Shown: positions 7,211 through 16,137, counted from the stretch's first letter. The stretch: DNA of 64,000 nucleotides from Candidatus Obscuribacterales bacterium (GCA_020050685.1 JAGVKG010000029.1:1-64000), one strand, 5' to 3'. The notes: a model not told the origin generated them from the letters alone. A program made the numbers and translations.

Positions 7211-9184
7211 ATGGAAATAGGAAATGATAAGGACTCAGAACTAATCATGGCCAGTAAGAAATTCGGTGAAAATGTGGAAAGCGGGAACGACGGCAAGGAT
7301 CAAGGAATTGCCGAAAAAAAGTCTCGTAATCAAACTGGTTTGGACAAGGAAAGTGTATCAGCTTGGTCGGGTAGAAAAGACGAGCGGGTAACTGCTTTGG
7401 AGACACCTGCTCACAAAGAATCGATGATGGAGAAGAGAGGCAAGCGTGATCAATCGGGTGGAAATCAGGCAAGCGATGAAGGTAACGAAGGAAAGGGTAG
7501 GCGCTCACGCAAAGTCGAGAGTACAGACGAATCATCTAGTAAGCCGGCAGACAAAAAGGAACTGAGGCAAGAATCGCCTGTTGCTAAGCTTGAGGCTCCT
7601 GCCGCATCGGGTAGACCTTCGGTAAAAGAAACTGCAGCTACCACATCTGATACCAAAGCGGCTCAGCAGCCAACTGAAAAGGCACAATCGAGGGAGCAAC
7701 CAATTGCGAGTGAGTCTGCTGTGACTCGTCGTGATGCGCCGGCTCCAACTAGTCTAGCGAGTGATAGTCAAAAGTTTGCACAGTCAGTCGAAGCAGCGTC
7801 GCCAGGTGGGCGAAAACCCGAGTCAGCTCCTGAACCGGCAAAAGATGCACGTTCAACGAGAGAACAAGATGCTTCGTCACGCGCAGAAGCTAGGCAGCAA
7901 TCTGATGCTAAAGATAGATTCGATATTCGGCAAGAACCAACTGGAAAAGTTAGTACACGAGAAGGTGCGGAGATGCGCACGTCGGAACAAGGCGGAAAAC
8001 CAAGCGATGTGTCTGCGGTTAAGCCGGGTGACAAGGATGTGGGTGGCAAAACGCCGGGTCGCATTGATGATGTTGTGTTGACGCAATCACTAATGCCGCA
8101 AGAAAAGGGCGGGCGTGTTCCAACAGATTCTCATGATAAACCGCGCACTCCAGAAGGAGCACTTGGTGATGCAGCTGCTAAGCTATCCCGTCTGGTTGAT
8201 ATACAAACCAGTCACGATTCAATTACATTTACGCTTCAAACCAAAGATGGTCAACGTAAAATAGATCTTGCTGATCCAAAGACACAGCAATCAATTCTCG
8301 ATGCTGCTGCGCTGAAAGACCAAGGCGACATCAGGGGCTTGCAAACAAAACATCCAGTTATCGCTGAGCTTCTCGGAACATTGAAACCAGATCAATTGAA
8401 TCAAATCAAAGACACTCTCACGCAAGCACACGATCTTGGCCCTCGTAATAAAGCTATCGATGCTGCAGTCGTCCAAGATCTTTCGGTGTTGGCAGATCGC
8501 ATTCGCTCGCAGATGAAAGATCAACCGGACCAAAAATCTCGTGGTGAACTCGGTGAAAAGCCTGATGCCACCAAAGATGCAAAGCTGGAAGGCAAGAAAG
8601 ATATAAAATCTGAAACCGACGGAAAACTATCCGACAACGTTAAGCAAGCATTCACAAAGTTAGACAACGTCATCGATAAAATCAAGACCGCATTGCACAG
8701 TAAAGAGGACGCACAAGAAAAAATCAACGAGCGACAAGCCTCACACCTCGATTACATGAAGAACCTAGTCGAGAAATACGGCGGCGTACCTTCAGAAATC
8801 ATTACTCCGAGGAGCACTGTCGCTGAACCAGGCAAACTCACCGATCAACACATGGACCAAATCTTCGATCGCTTGAGTAAATCAACAGAAAGTTCCAAAG
8901 TAACAAAAGAGGAAGCCGACGAATCCACGTCAGCAAAAAAGGACGATGAGGATACTCACACTACGTGCACCACAAATCAAGGCGACACCATTCGTACAAT
9001 CGCCAGAGATCGCCTCGCCGATCCAAACCTCGCACCATTGATCTGCAAACTCAATCCCGGCTCATGCAAAATCGAAAACATTGATAACCCGTTTGCATCC
9101 GGCACATCAATCACGCTCCCAAACCAATCCGACATCGCAACCTACAGAAAACAGCTCCAAGATCGATCTGGAAGTAAAGCATGA
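7211..9184 (+). CDS. Long disordered protein with C-terminal LysM-like domain
   Basis: 657 residues, most of them a low-complexity, highly charged Lys/Glu/Ser/Ala/Gln region (residues ~1-330) without a signal peptide or membrane segment. A folded, helix-rich core at ~335-435 begins SITFTLQTKDGQRKIDLAD. A further charged linker leads to a LysM-like module at ~583-640 (NQGDTIRTIARDRLADPNLA ... ITLPNQ). The same core and LysM module occur in the paralogue at 10704-13400. LysM modules bind peptidoglycan or chitin, but no export signal is visible, so either export is unconventional or the role is cytoplasmic. The start ATG 7211 has only a weak ribosome-binding site; ATG 7247 is an alternative. Function unknown. 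Confidence 0.75.
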   Translation: MEIGNDKDSELIMASKKFGENVESGNDGKDQGIAEKKSRNQTGLDKESVSAWSGRKDERVTALETPAHKESMMEKRGKRDQSGGNQASDEGNEGKGRRSRKVESTDESSSKPADKKELRQESPVAKLEAPAASGRPSVKETAATTSDTKAAQQPTEKAQSREQPIASESAVTRRDAPAPTSLASDSQKFAQSVEAASPGGRKPESAPEPAKDARSTREQDASSRAEARQQSDAKDRFDIRQEPTGKVSTREGAEMRTSEQGGKPSDVSAVKPGDKDVGGKTPGRIDDVVLTQSLMPQEKGGRVPTDSHDKPRTPEGALGDAAAKLSRLVDIQTSHDSITFTLQTKDGQRKIDLADPKTQQSILDAAALKDQGDIRGLQTKHPVIAELLGTLKPDQLNQIKDTLTQAHDLGPRNKAIDAAVVQDLSVLADRIRSQMKDQPDQKSRGELGEKPDATKDAKLEGKKDIKSETDGKLSDNVKQAFTKLDNVIDKIKTALHSKEDAQEKINERQASHLDYMKNLVEKYGGVPSEIITPRSTVAEPGKLTDQHMDQIFDRLSKSTESSKVTKEEADESTSAKKDDEDTHTTCTTNQGDTIRTIARDRLADPNLAPLICKLNPGSCKIENIDNPFASGTSITLPNQSDIATYRKQLQDRSGSKA

Positions 9185-9219
9185 GTTGCTGAGCTCGCGA
9201 TGATGAACGACCGTGCTGT

Positions 9220-9822
9220 TTAGTGTGTTGTAGACTTCAAATTCTTTTCTATGAATAGAAGCTTTTCTCTTTCCTCTGGCGGTGGAGAAGGGTAGGAATC
9301 ACACAGTGAATCGTGCACTGCTTTGAGCGCGGCCTCATTCGCTTTAGGAAATTCAGGAATATCCGAAAGATGATCATATATTTTCATGCCTAAGGCGGGA
9401 ATTCTCCAATCACGATGCATTGTTCGGGCGACATCAAGATCTTGCAGGGCATGCTTCAAGCTTGCAACATGTAACTGTTGATTGTGATCTGTTTCCGCCT
9501 GAACACCTTGTCCGAAATACGCGAGACCGCGGGCGTAATAATGATTGGCGCTTGGGAATATTTTGATCGCTTGGGATTGTTTTTCGATAGCCTCGGCATA
9601 GTGACCAGCTATTCGAGCGTCCTTGCCCTCTTTGCTCAGCTTTGTTGCGGTATCATAACTTTCCTTGCTACCGATACGCGGATCGTACTCTCCCAACGCA
9701 TAGACTGCAGAGGCGTTCGGTGAAGATGTATTACTTAGCTGGTTAGGCACTGCATTAGCTGACATGTGCATGCACAGAATAACAGCTATGATCACTAATG
9801 ACTGATGAATTTTGATTCTCAT
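9220..9822 (-). CDS. Secreted TPR-like protein, paralogue of the adjacent gene
   Basis: 200 residues with a signal peptide (IHQSLVIIAVILCMHMSANA). The mature part contains YALGEYDPRIG, then TPR-like helices (EGKDARIAGHYAEAIEKQSQ, ANHYYARGLAYFGQG) and MHRDWRIPALGMKIYDHL. It aligns along its whole length with the neighbour at 9855-10433 (shared ALGxYDPxIG, HYxEAIEKQSQAI, MHRDWRIPA, YDHLxDxPEFP), so the two arose by tandem duplication. Only this copy keeps a signal peptide. The stop is 35 bases from the end of the convergent LysM gene. Function unknown. Confidence 0.75.
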   Translation of the reverse strand: MRIKIHQSLVIIAVILCMHMSANAVPNQLSNTSSPNASAVYALGEYDPRIGSKESYDTATKLSKEGKDARIAGHYAEAIEKQSQAIKIFPSANHYYARGLAYFGQGVQAETDHNQQLHVASLKHALQDLDVARTMHRDWRIPALGMKIYDHLSDIPEFPKANEAALKAVHDSLCDSYPSPPPEEREKLLFIEKNLKSTTH

Positions 9823-9854
9823 AAAGTTCCTAGATACAGAGATGCAAGAGCATT

Positions 9855-10433
9855 TTACAAGTTCTTGAGTCCTGCGTCCAAGGCATGTTCGATGGTCTTG
9901 AGTTTCTCTTTCTCGGCTGGCGGTGGTGGGAAGGGATCTGATGCGTATAAGGCATCTTGGGCAGCTTTAAGTGCGGACCTTTTGGCATTCGGAAATTCAG
10001 GAACATCAGTGAGATGGTCGTATACTTTCATGACCGCAGCCGGAATTCTCCAATCGCGATGCATCGATCGGGCAACGCCAAGATCTTGCAAGGCATACTT
10101 CAAGCTTGAGACTTGCAATTGTTGGTTGCGATCTGTTTCGGCCTGAAGACCTTGTGCAAAATAAGCTAAACTGCGGCCATAATAATGACTGGCGCTGGGG
10201 TACATCCGGATTGCTTGGGATTGCTTTTCGATAGCCTCTGAATAGTGACCCGTTGTTCGAGCTTCTTTACCTTCTTTGCTCAGTTTTACTGCAGCATTGT
10301 AATTTGTCTCGGTTCCAATTTTTGGATCATATTGTCCAAGCGCATAGACTTCTTGATGGACACTTGACGGTAGTCCAAGTGTGCTTTGTGTATAGTTTTC
10401 AATTTTTGTTGTGGCTACTTCAAGACCTGACAT
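9855..10433 (-). CDS. TPR-like protein without signal peptide, tandem paralogue
   Basis: 192 residues from ATG 10433, chosen because GGAGGG lies about 6 bases upstream; an in-frame TTG at 10448 overlaps that site. The body matches the secreted paralogue at 9220-9822, with the same TPR-like repeats and the MHRDWRIPA block, but the N-terminus (MSGLEVATTKIENYTQ) is polar and has no export signal. One copy is therefore predicted to be cytoplasmic and the other exported. The two genes are 32 bases apart on the same strand and likely form one transcript, divergent from the LysM paralogue at 10704. Function unknown. Confidence 0.75.
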   Translation of the reverse strand: MSGLEVATTKIENYTQSTLGLPSSVHQEVYALGQYDPKIGTETNYNAAVKLSKEGKEARTTGHYSEAIEKQSQAIRMYPSASHYYGRSLAYFAQGLQAETDRNQQLQVSSLKYALQDLGVARSMHRDWRIPAAVMKVYDHLTDVPEFPNAKRSALKAAQDALYASDPFPPPPAEKEKLKTIEHALDAGLKNL

Positions 10434-10703
10434 ATTGATTCCCTCCAATCCGTTTGCCTTGAAGATAATTTATTCGATTTTGGCATCTGAGTCAGTGGGG
10501 AACATACCATCGCGGTCTTCTGGGATTTCGTATGATTCCCAAAGACATTCTTGAATAATTCACCAGGCCACAAAATGTGTCCATTTATCGGTCGCCTCGC
10601 ATTTGCATTTAATGTAATGGGTACATTGAAAATGGATTGGCGAATCAAATTAGTGAATATTTGACGTCAGTTTTTGTAACTTAATGGCTTGGAATTGAAT
10701 TAT

Positions 10704-13400
10704 ATGGACGGCAAGATTACTGATATCGTGAGTTTGGAGGAGGCTGATTCGAGCGAAACCTCTGATAATACTTTGAGTGATAAATCGTCTAAAACTCCAG
10801 AGCCCTTGTTAGCAGAGGGAAGGAGCTTAAGTTTTGGGCCTCCAGCTATAGCGAATAGAAATGACGTTTCTTCTCCACAGAGCAATGTATCTGAAAAGAG
10901 AGGGTCCGCTGATGTCAAAACCCTCGCCAGTGCTGGAAATGAGGGTGGTCAAGTCGGAGTGTCTGATAACGCTAGAGGGTCAGGGAAGGTTTCGGAGACT
11001 TTGGTTGGCGCTGCGCCAGTGGCGGGGTCGGATGGTGGGCAGCGGAATTCGGCGCCGGTGGAAAAGGCGGCTTCGGCTCAAGGGGTGATCGCTTCTCGCG
11101 ATTCTGGTGTCCACAATAGTTCATCGGCGAGTGCGACGGCACCGGAAAAGTTGGCTAGCGCGTCAACGAATGAAAAGTCAGCGTCTGCCAGTAGTGAAAA
11201 AGGTTTTTCATCTCAGGCGTCTGGAGAAAAGATAGCATCGTCTGCATCTTCGTCGTCTCCTGACGTGAAAGAGAGTAGTGCGTCGTCAGCAAGTGCATCG
11301 ACATCTGTTAAGGCGGAGATTGATAGTTCTTCTAAGAAGCAGAGTGGTGGTGAATCATCGGCTGAAAGTGGTGGCAAAGAAGAAGGAAAAGGTCGCAGCA
11401 AAGGTGATGGTACAGCACATGATACCAAGTCGGAAGTAGGAAAGAGCGACGATGAGAAGTCGTCAGGATCGAAATCACGCAGCGCGCGTTCTGAATCGGA
11501 TGAAGACAGTTCACCGCGGGGACGAAAGGACAAAGATTCGTCGACTGATGGCGGTAAGAGTGGCAAAGAATCATCAAGTGATGGTGGCAAGGGCAATAAA
11601 GATATTTCTGCTGATGCTGGAAAAGGAAATGGCAAAGAATTAGATTCTGGCAAAGTGCGTGGTAAAGATAACGATGCCGTCGAGAGCAAGTCTTCCATTC
11701 GCGCTGAAGCAAGTGGTAAGACATCAACTTCCGAAACTGGCATGCGTCAGTCGGAGCAAGCGGGAAAAGTTGAGGCAACGGACAGAGGCATTCAGGCGCC
11801 GAAGGCAGGAGATCCTAAGGGAGATGGAAGTGGCATCGCGCTCGTAGATGGAAAGATGCTTCAGGATGCAAATAAGATTCGATCACAAGGTGGAAGTGGT
11901 GGCGTCGGTGGTGGCAGTGGTGGTTCTTCGTTTGATGGTCGCTCCCGCAAGCCGGATAAACCGCAGTCTCCGGAAGGCGGCGGCGGTGATGGTCGCCCAG
12001 GCAGATCTCCTGGTGACAAGACACCTAATGACATAAACGACAAATCACGCGGTAATGACAAAGTTACCTTGACTGTCGATACGAAAACTGGCGGCAAGCA
12101 GGAAGTCAATCTTGCAGACAAAGCGACGCAGAAGAACATGTTGGAAGCGATCAACATGGTTCAGAAAGGCGAGCAAAACAAAGCAGAAAGATCATTTCCT
12201 GTAATTGCACACCTTGTTTCGCAATTTACTGTGCGGCAAATTGATCAGGTGAAGCAGCTTCTCACGTCAGCTTTTGATGCGGTGAAAGCTGGCAAGGCGA
12301 ATGATTCAGCTAAAGTCGAAAAGCTTACTAAGGCCGAAGTGAAGGCGCTGCAGGCTGAAGTGGCTAAAGACATTGCGCTTGTAGTCCAACAATTTAAGGG
12401 ACAGTCCAAGGCTTCCTCTGGAGATTTGCAAAAAGAATTATCAAAGACGCCATCATTAGATCAGTCAAAAGATCTTGCTAAAGATTCGGCATCTTCCAAA
12501 CAGCCAGTAAGAGAGCAGGGAATTGCCCGTGCCGTCGAGTCCACGCAAAATAAGAATCAACAGGTTATGCGCGCTGAACGCGAGCCGATCAAAGCGCAAG
12601 ACAATCAAATTGCTAGACCGATTGTGAGACCAGAGGATAGAGCAAATGTTAGAAGTGATTCGCAGCCTCATCTGCGGCATGATGCGAAACCGGATCTGAA
12701 GAATGCGCGTGAAATCATTCCTGGTGTTAAGCCGGACACAAGACTTGATTCCAAAAGTGAAGTCAAAAAAGATATCGCCCGAGAATCAAAGTCAGAACTA
12801 AAGTCAGAATCGAAAACAGACGCACACGCTGAAATTAGAAAGACGAATCAGCCAAAAGAAACATTCAACAATCGCGTGGTGCGCGAGGGTGCCTTCATGT
12901 TTGATCGCCTGATCGGCATGATCAAAAAGACTCTAGGCGATGAGATCGAGACTCTTGAAAATCGAAACAAGGCGCTAGAAAATCACAATGCTGCTGTTAG
13001 CGATCTCTTGGTGAAATTCAGCACGACAATTGCATCTGCGAGTGGACCTTTTGATGACACTGGCCCGATCACAGACGAACGCATCGATCAGATCTTCGAA
13101 AAAATGCAGAAGTCTGCTGCGCCAGATATCGGGAAAAACGAAGACGGTTCTATTTCATTGGCGCAATTCCACGGCGCGCAAGAACGTCGTTCATACACCG
13201 TTCAATCCGGCGACACCGCTCATTCAATTGCCAGAGATCAGCTAAGCGATCCAAATCTAGTTTCGCTAATCTGCCAATTCAATCCCAATCTCTGCCGAAT
13301 GGAAGACATCAATGAGGCATTGCCACAAGGAATGGAAATCGTCATCCCCAATCAAGCCGACATCAACGTGTACAAAAAAGAACACGCCACGATTAGTTAG
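10704..13400 (+). CDS. Long Ser/Gly/Lys-rich disordered protein with C-terminal LysM domain
   Basis: 898 residues from ATG 10704; an in-frame TTG at 10689 would add five residues, and neither has a strong ribosome-binding site. Residues ~1-450 are an extreme Ser/Lys/Gly/Asp-rich disordered region, ending in Gly-rich runs. A folded core at ~451-567 (KVTLTVDTKTGGKQEVNLAD...) matches that of the 7211-9184 paralogue. A second charged region rich in KSE repeats follows, then a short coiled coil at ~748-775 and a canonical-looking LysM at ~827-885 (YTVQSGDTAHSIARDQL ... IVIPNQ). A loop GKNEDGSISLAQF just before the LysM is EF-hand-like but lacks the usual first and last ligands. No signal peptide. 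Function unknown. Confidence 0.75.
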   Translation: MDGKITDIVSLEEADSSETSDNTLSDKSSKTPEPLLAEGRSLSFGPPAIANRNDVSSPQSNVSEKRGSADVKTLASAGNEGGQVGVSDNARGSGKVSETLVGAAPVAGSDGGQRNSAPVEKAASAQGVIASRDSGVHNSSSASATAPEKLASASTNEKSASASSEKGFSSQASGEKIASSASSSSPDVKESSASSASASTSVKAEIDSSSKKQSGGESSAESGGKEEGKGRSKGDGTAHDTKSEVGKSDDEKSSGSKSRSARSESDEDSSPRGRKDKDSSTDGGKSGKESSSDGGKGNKDISADAGKGNGKELDSGKVRGKDNDAVESKSSIRAEASGKTSTSETGMRQSEQAGKVEATDRGIQAPKAGDPKGDGSGIALVDGKMLQDANKIRSQGGSGGVGGGSGGSSFDGRSRKPDKPQSPEGGGGDGRPGRSPGDKTPNDINDKSRGNDKVTLTVDTKTGGKQEVNLADKATQKNMLEAINMVQKGEQNKAERSFPVIAHLVSQFTVRQIDQVKQLLTSAFDAVKAGKANDSAKVEKLTKAEVKALQAEVAKDIALVVQQFKGQSKASSGDLQKELSKTPSLDQSKDLAKDSASSKQPVREQGIARAVESTQNKNQQVMRAEREPIKAQDNQIARPIVRPEDRANVRSDSQPHLRHDAKPDLKNAREIIPGVKPDTRLDSKSEVKKDIARESKSELKSESKTDAHAEIRKTNQPKETFNNRVVREGAFMFDRLIGMIKKTLGDEIETLENRNKALENHNAAVSDLLVKFSTTIASASGPFDDTGPITDERIDQIFEKMQKSAAPDIGKNEDGSISLAQFHGAQERRSYTVQSGDTAHSIARDQLSDPNLVSLICQFNPNLCRMEDINEALPQGMEIVIPNQADINVYKKEHATIS

Positions 13401-13423
13401 TATCCAGAATCAGGTCGGATGTC

Positions 13424-13480
13424 CTAGCTAGACATCGGCACTGCCAGCGACTGCAAGAACTCTCGCACGCTGTCGCGTGA
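13424..13480 (-). pseudogene. Remnant of an alpha/beta hydrolase 3' end
   Basis: The minus strand at 13480-13424 encodes SRDSVREFLQSLAVPMSS followed by a stop. The last residues of the complete hydrolase gene at 15277-16137 are FRESVREFLQSLAVPLSS followed by a stop. At DNA level the two stretches are about 81% identical over 54 bases, and an in-frame TGA lies immediately upstream of the homologous block. This is a 3'-terminal fragment in the same orientation as the intact gene, lying just before the hipBA operators. Confidence 0.75.
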
Positions 13481-13500
13481 TCAATAGCGCCATTTTGTCG

Positions 13501-13621
13501 AATAGTCCCATTCGGGATTATTTCCCATTTAAGCACTCCTCCTGCAACGAAATACTCCCGCACGGGACTATTGTGGTTCGGGTCTCTGCTATAATAAATA
13601 AAAATCCCGCTCGGGAGTATT
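13501..13621 (+). promoter_or_regulatory. hipBA promoter with three HipB-type operators
   Basis: Three copies of a 22-bp inverted repeat with the core TCCC(N4)GGGA flanked by AATA/TATT are at 13501-13522, 13551-13572 and 13600-13621. Their centres are 50 and 49 bases apart. A TATAAT box (13590-13595) lies between the second and third copy, and the third ends 5 bases before the hipB ATG. This is the layout expected of an autorepressed hipBA operon; E. coli HipB operators share the TATCC(N8)GGATA logic. Binding itself is inferred. Confidence 0.8.
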
Positions 13622-13626
13622 GCCCA

Positions 13627-13869
13627 ATGAGTCTCAAGACAGCCAAAGAAATTGGAGAACTGGTTCGCAACATACGCAAAGGCCACAAGGTAACTCAAAA
13701 GGAACTTGCCGCTGCTTCTGGAACGGGCATTCGCTTTATTCGAGAACTTGAGAAAGGCAAACCAACCTGCGAATTGGGAAAGGCGATGCTGGTGCTCTCG
13801 ATGCTAGGCATTTGCCTGGAGGTAAGCCATCCCAGATCAAATGATAGTGGGCAACGAGGCAAGGCGTAA
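13627..13869 (+). CDS. hipB: HipB-type antitoxin (HTH Xre family)
   Basis: 80 residues from ATG 13627. A longer open frame extends upstream to 13477, but it runs through the operators and promoter and is not coding. Residues ~5-60 form a lambda-repressor/Xre helix-turn-helix domain (GELVRNIRKGHKVTQKELAA, then SGTGIRFIRELEKGKPT). HipB dimers bind the operators upstream and neutralise HipA. The stop TAA shares its last base with the ATG of hipA, so the genes are translationally coupled. The protein matches E. coli HipB in length (88 residues) and role. Confidence 0.9.
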   Translation: MSLKTAKEIGELVRNIRKGHKVTQKELAAASGTGIRFIRELEKGKPTCELGKAMLVLSMLGICLEVSHPRSNDSGQRGKA

Positions 13870-15122
13870 TGGATAGTAAACAACTTTCGGTTCGATTGCA
13901 TGGTCTGCCGGTTGGCGTCCTTGAACAAGATCTGCAAGGAGCGATGCATTTTACTTATCTTGAGACAGCTGCGCATGCGCTCTCGATTAGTATGCCTCTA
14001 ACGAAAAATGTTTATGACAACAATCATTGCGTGGCATTTTTTGGCGGACTGCTGCCGGAAAGCGACCATGTGCGCAAAGTATTAGGCAAGAAATTTGCTG
14101 TCAGTCCTAATAATTCATTTGGCTTACTAAGGGAGATTGGCAAAGACTGCGCGGGGGCTATTTCATTCCATCCCGTAGACGAGCCGGTTCTTGCTCATGA
14201 TGATTTTGCTTTAGAAGGTCGTGTTCTGTCGGATGAAGAACTAGTCACTTACATACAAGAACTACCGACGAAGCCGCTTTTCATAGGCGTAGATGGTTTG
14301 CGGCTATCACTTGCCGGTATTCAGGACAAGGCAGCCATTTGTCTGATCGATGAGCATATCGCGATTCCCCAACATGGATGCCCAACTACACATATTCTCA
14401 AGCCGGCTATTGATCGCTTTGCCGGCACGGTTGAAAATGAATATTTCTGCATGACACTTGCCAAACGACTTGGTTTGCCTGTTGCCGAGGTTGAAATGCG
14501 CCGGGCAAAGGATATTTCTTATCTCCTGGTAAAACGCTATGACCGCACAACTTTAGACAACAGAATTCGCCGAATTCATCAGGAAGATTTCTGCCAGGCT
14601 CTATGTGTAAGGACATCACATAAATATCAAAACGAGGGCGGACCAGGTTTCAAGCAATGTTTCGATCTTCTGCGCCTGACCAGCACACCGGTTATAGACC
14701 GAACAAGATTCGCTCAATTCGTGATTTTTAACTATCTAATCGGCAACAATGACGCTCATGCCAAAAATTATTCGTTACTTCATTTACCAAATGACACCAT
14801 TGAGTTAGCCCCTCTTTACGATACTTTGTCGACGTGCATTTACAAAGATCTCAGCAAAAGGATGGCTATGAAAATCAGCAGCAAGTATGAATTGGATCGT
14901 GTCGATCCTCGACACTGGCAGGAGCTCTGCCAGGATATTGGCTACTCATACCCCTTGCTAAAGGAGACATTGCTTTCACAGACCGAAGGCATTCTTGAAA
15001 CAGCAAAAAGGGAATTTACAATTCTCAAGGAAAGCTCTATCGATCTAGGTTCGGTAAATAGCATTATCTCGTTGCTTGAAAAGCATTGCACAAAAATCCT
15101 CAAGCGATTCAAGGAGTTATAG
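13869..15122 (+). CDS. hipA: HipA-family serine/threonine kinase toxin
   Basis: 417 residues, close to the 440 of E. coli HipA. The N-subdomain-1 motif (VGVLEQ...FTYLET ... LSISMPL) and FFGGLLPES are at residues ~15-65. SLAGIQDKAA is at ~140-150, the catalytic segment NYLIGNNDAHAKNYS is near ~290, and APLYDTLST follows in the metal-binding position. HipA of E. coli phosphorylates glutamyl-tRNA synthetase and causes persistence; the target here is inferred only by family. It is convergent with the alpha/beta hydrolase gene, 154 bases away. The module lies between two copies of that hydrolase's 3' end. Confidence 0.92.
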   Translation: MDSKQLSVRLHGLPVGVLEQDLQGAMHFTYLETAAHALSISMPLTKNVYDNNHCVAFFGGLLPESDHVRKVLGKKFAVSPNNSFGLLREIGKDCAGAISFHPVDEPVLAHDDFALEGRVLSDEELVTYIQELPTKPLFIGVDGLRLSLAGIQDKAAICLIDEHIAIPQHGCPTTHILKPAIDRFAGTVENEYFCMTLAKRLGLPVAEVEMRRAKDISYLLVKRYDRTTLDNRIRRIHQEDFCQALCVRTSHKYQNEGGPGFKQCFDLLRLTSTPVIDRTRFAQFVIFNYLIGNNDAHAKNYSLLHLPNDTIELAPLYDTLSTCIYKDLSKRMAMKISSKYELDRVDPRHWQELCQDIGYSYPLLKETLLSQTEGILETAKREFTILKESSIDLGSVNSIISLLEKHCTKILKRFKEL

Positions 15123-15276
15123 ACAATGCAAGCTCTTATACAGTTCAGTTGCCACTTGCTTTTGCTCCCAATCAATTTATAAGCAGAACGGCAAGTTTCG
15201 CGAGGCACGCCGAGACAAAAGTATGTCCGTAAACCTATTGCGAGTGCTCAGGAAATCACGGACTGTCAAGCAGAAT

Positions 15277-16137
15277 TTAGCTGGATAGTGGCACCGCAAG
15301 GGACTGCAAGAACTCGCGCACGCTTTCGCGGAACAGATCCGGATCCTGCAGATACAGATCTATATGATCCGAGTTCGGCAGGCGCACAAATTTCTTTGGC
15401 TCAGTTGCATGCTCAAACACTTGCTCTGCGTGAGCAAAAGGCACCGTACCGTCTTTCATACCATGAATAATCAAAAGCGGCGGATGCTTTTTCTTCACAA
15501 CGCAAACATTGTCCAACAGCGGCTGAGGATACAACCAACTTGGATACGCTCTAAGTGGTGGCACATGCTCGCCACCAATGCGCCGCAAGGATTCAAATCC
15601 GGATTGCAAGACAAGCGCACCAGTCGGAACGACCGTGGACAGATAACTTGCAACGCCGGAACCAAGCGATTCACCGTAGTTGATGATATTGTCTGGATTG
15701 ATCTCCGCTTTCTCTACCAAATATTTGTATGCAGCAACTCCATCCTCGCAAATCTTGCGCACGGACGGCTGCCCTTCCGATCTACCATAGCCCTGATAAT
15801 CATAAATAAGCACCGATGCGCCAGCCTGAAGCAAAACACTCACAAGTCCCATGCGCGTCGTCAAATTGCCGCCGTTGCCGTGGTGAAACAAAATCGTTTT
15901 CGTCGCATTGGGATTCTGGAAAAACCAACCGTGCAAAGTTCTGCCATTTGAGGAAGGAAAGTAGACATCGCGGCGCTTCACATCGGACATCATATCCACG
16001 TGATAATCGCCAATCGGATACTTGTCCGGATGGAACAGCAACTTGCTATATAAAGGAATGTTTATACGCGGCGAGAACGCAAGATATATTGCGCCAAGCG
16101 CTGCGGCGGTTGTCAGGGGAATTCTGATTAGGTTCAT
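15277..16137 (-). CDS. Membrane-anchored alpha/beta hydrolase
   Basis: 286 residues. An N-terminal hydrophobic segment (LTTAAALGAIYLAFS) acts as a membrane anchor or uncleaved signal. The hydrolase fold shows the oxyanion-region motif HHGNGGN (~85-91), the nucleophile elbow GESLGSG (Ser ~155), the acid in HGMKDGTVP and the catalytic His in NSDHIDLY near the C-terminus. This is the FrsA/YqkD-like or BAAT-like group of small hydrolases often called lysophospholipase- or dienelactone-hydrolase-like; substrate unknown. Its 3'-terminal ~57 bases are duplicated at 13424-13480. Confidence 0.85.
   Translation of the reverse strand: MNLIRIPLTTAAALGAIYLAFSPRINIPLYSKLLFHPDKYPIGDYHVDMMSDVKRRDVYFPSSNGRTLHGWFFQNPNATKTILFHHGNGGNLTTRMGLVSVLLQAGASVLIYDYQGYGRSEGQPSVRKICEDGVAAYKYLVEKAEINPDNIINYGESLGSGVASYLSTVVPTGALVLQSGFESLRRIGGEHVPPLRAYPSWLYPQPLLDNVCVVKKKHPPLLIIHGMKDGTVPFAHAEQVFEHATEPKKFVRLPNSDHIDLYLQDPDLFRESVREFLQSLAVPLSS

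Noticed and set aside
11213-11743. 176-codon antisense frame opposite the Ser-rich LysM protein
   Set aside because: Ser/Asp codon bias of the sense gene keeps the reverse frame open; the predicted protein is a Leu/Ser/Pro mirror of low complexity.
13477-13626. Upstream extension of hipB by 50 codons
   Set aside because: It would be translated through two hip operators and the TATAAT box; the ATG at 13627 gives a normal-length HipB.
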